DNA from: Alphaproteobacteria bacterium
Lineage (GTDB): Bacteria > Pseudomonadota > Alphaproteobacteria > Acetobacterales > Acetobacteraceae
Reading direction: 5' to 3'
DNA: 5,861 nt
NCBI GenBank assembly: GCA_013298245.1
Contig: JAAFHD010000246.1
Location: 1-5,861, forward strand
Made by a program: the position numbers and the translations under genes. This document shows, in pieces, positions 4,743-5,861 of the stretch (positions are counted from its first letter, which is position 1; every line of letters begins with the position of its first letter). The notes below the pieces were generated by a model. That model saw nothing but the letters and a program-made list of their open reading frames with translations. It was not told the DNA's origin and did no database searches.

Positions 4743-5786
4743 TCAGCTATTCGGCCCGCGCCCCATGCCCACGGGCTGCCAACGCCGCAGCTTGGTGTTC
4801 TGCAACACCGCCGGATTGACGCAGGACATCGGCCACTTGCCTTGCAGTGACAACGCCAGTTCCGCGCCGACGCGGCGCTTGCGCGCTTCATCGAAACGCC
4901 CGCTGGCCGACGCATTGTGCGGCGAGAGAATCACGTTCTCCATGCTCAGCAGCGGGTTGTTGTGGCTGGGCGGTTCGACTTCCAGCACATCGAGGCCGGC
5001 ATAGGCGATCCACTTTTCCTGCAGCGCCTTGATGAGTGCTGCTTCATCGACCGTCGGGCCGCGGCCGGTGTTGATGAAAATGGCCGACGGCTTCATCAGC
5101 TTGAAGTGCCGTTCGGTCAGCAGATGCTGGCATTCCGGCCGTGCCGGCGCGTGCATCGAGACGAAGTCGGATTTCGCCATCACCTCATCCAGCGTGGCGG
5201 GCACCACGCCGTGTTCGACCATGACGGTTTCGTCCAGGAACGGATCATACGCGATCAGGTTCAGCCCGAAGGGTTTCGCGCGGCGCGCCACCGCGCGGGC
5301 CACGCGGCCGAAGCTGACGAAACCCAAGGTCTGGCCCATCAGGCGCGGGATTTTCAGCAGCGCCGGGCGGCCTTCGCCCCAGCGATGCTCGCGCACCATG
5401 CGGTCCTGTTCCATGCAGCGGCGGAAGGTGGCCAGCAGCAGCATCATCGCGTGGTCGGCCACTTCGTCGATGAAGGTGTCGGGCACGTTGGTGACGGGGA
5501 TGCCGGCTTCGGTGGCGGCCTTCACATCCACACTGTCCACGCCCACCGAACCGAGCGCGATGATGCGGCAGTTCTTGAGTTCGCGGATGATCTCGGCCGT
5601 GAACGGCATGCCCTTGGCGTAGACCGCATCCGCATCGCGCGCGGCGGCGATGAAGCCGGCTGCGTTGTTCGGCGCCTCGATGATCTCGGCATCCATGCCG
5701 GCGAGTGCCTCCATCTCGTAGTCATAGCCGCCGCCGGCGGTGGTGAAGCTGGCGCCCGCGGGCGTCAGGATGCGGAATTTGGGCAT
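4743..5786 (-). CDS. D-2-hydroxyacid dehydrogenase family protein (NAD-dependent, CtBP/PGDH-like)
   Basis: 347 residues, typical for cytoplasmic D-2-hydroxyacid dehydrogenases, which interconvert 2-keto acids and D-2-hydroxy acids with NAD(H). The catalytic triad is present: R242 (INTGRGPTVDE), E271 (LDVLEVEPP) and H290 (LSPHNASAS). D181 at the end of the second Rossmann strand (LIAYDPF) suggests NAD rather than NADP. The dinucleotide loop is unusual: the common GxGxxG reads S158-F-G-R-V-A163 (LGFVSFGRVARAVARRAK), keeping only the middle glycine. The neighbouring VGVDSVD (81-87) and VPDTFIDEVADHAM (101-114) segments are as expected. The start at 5786 is chosen because of a strong Shine-Dalgarno and because MPKFRILTP matches the family N-terminus; 25 more codons are open upstream but not needed. 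Substrate is unknown; hydroxypyruvate/glyoxylate or a C4-C6 keto acid are possible. It precedes the small secreted gene by 10 nt. Confidence 0.92.
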   Translation of the reverse strand: MPKFRILTPAGASFTTAGGGYDYEMEALAGMDAEIIEAPNNAAGFIAAARDADAVYAKGMPFTAEIIRELKNCRIIALGSVGVDSVDVKAATEAGIPVTNVPDTFIDEVADHAMMLLLATFRRCMEQDRMVREHRWGEGRPALLKIPRLMGQTLGFVSFGRVARAVARRAKPFGLNLIAYDPFLDETVMVEHGVVPATLDEVMAKSDFVSMHAPARPECQHLLTERHFKLMKPSAIFINTGRGPTVDEAALIKALQEKWIAYAGLDVLEVEPPSHNNPLLSMENVILSPHNASASGRFDEARKRRVGAELALSLQGKWPMSCVNPAVLQNTKLRRWQPVGMGRGPNS

Positions 5787-5861
5787 GCGTTCCTCCGTGC
5801 TTATGAATTGAGCGAAGCATGCGCGGGGAGTGTCTTCAAGGCGCCCACCCCCAGGCGACAA
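5787..5861 (-). promoter_or_regulatory. Leader/promoter region of the dehydrogenase unit (partial)
   Basis: 75 bases upstream of the dehydrogenase, cut by the window edge. TTGAAG (minus strand, 5839-5834) could be a -35, but 17 nt further there is only TTCGCT, a poor -10. An AT-richer stretch (CAATTCATAA) lies just before the Shine-Dalgarno. A promoter is expected here or just beyond the window, but none is convincing. Confidence 0.25.
5791..5796 (-). promoter_or_regulatory. Strong Shine-Dalgarno for the D-2-hydroxyacid dehydrogenase
   Basis: GGAGGA on the minus strand, 4 nt before the ATG at 5786. It is the best ribosome-binding site in the window and decides between this ATG and the open frame upstream. 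Confidence 0.8.

Overview
The window is very GC-rich, with strong G/C preference at third codon positions in every gene. It has no RNA genes, transposases or CRISPR arrays. Family content and style (Fic protein with a winged helix, family III CoA-transferase paired with an HMG-CoA-lyase-like enzyme, small secreted proteins with Ala-Leu-Ala signal cleavage sites) fit an alphaproteobacterium, perhaps Acetobacteraceae such as Roseomonas and relatives. That placement is inference from style, not from a marker gene.

Layout. Positions 1-78 hold the last 25 codons of an unrecognised + strand gene cut by the window edge. Positions 79-370 are non-coding. They carry two copies of a composite repeat built from octamers (YCTTRCNN) followed by a GGCG/TTGGCGG/ACGA tail, and then an inverted repeat with promoter-like hexamers. 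A minus-strand pair follows: a Fic-domain (AMP-transferase type) protein at 979-2172 and, 47 nt downstream, a 186-residue secreted protein at 371-931. Two small back-to-back hairpins sit at that junction.

The divergent intergenic region 2173-2364 carries an extended -10 promoter (TGTTATAAT) only 8 nt from the ATG of the next + strand gene, which predicts a leaderless or nearly leaderless mRNA. That gene (2365-3531) is a CaiB/BaiF family III CoA-transferase. It overlaps by GTGA an HMG-CoA-lyase-family enzyme (3528-4415) with all expected catalytic and metal-binding residues. Together they could activate a free branched hydroxy-diacid as its CoA ester and cleave it to acetyl-CoA or another acyl-CoA plus a keto acid. 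3-Hydroxy-3-methylglutarate is the simplest candidate, but the substrate is not proven.

A second minus-strand unit converges on this operon: a D-2-hydroxyacid dehydrogenase (4743-5786) followed 10 nt later by a 106-residue, four-cysteine secreted protein (4412-4732). The stop codons of the two convergent units overlap (CTAA, 4412-4415), so no separate bidirectional terminator fits between them.

No defence system or plainly novel multi-gene system is visible. The best leads are the repeat/inverted-repeat block at 129-306, the leaderless promoter, the CoA-transferase/lyase pair, the altered dinucleotide-binding glycines of the dehydrogenase, and the two unassigned secreted proteins.
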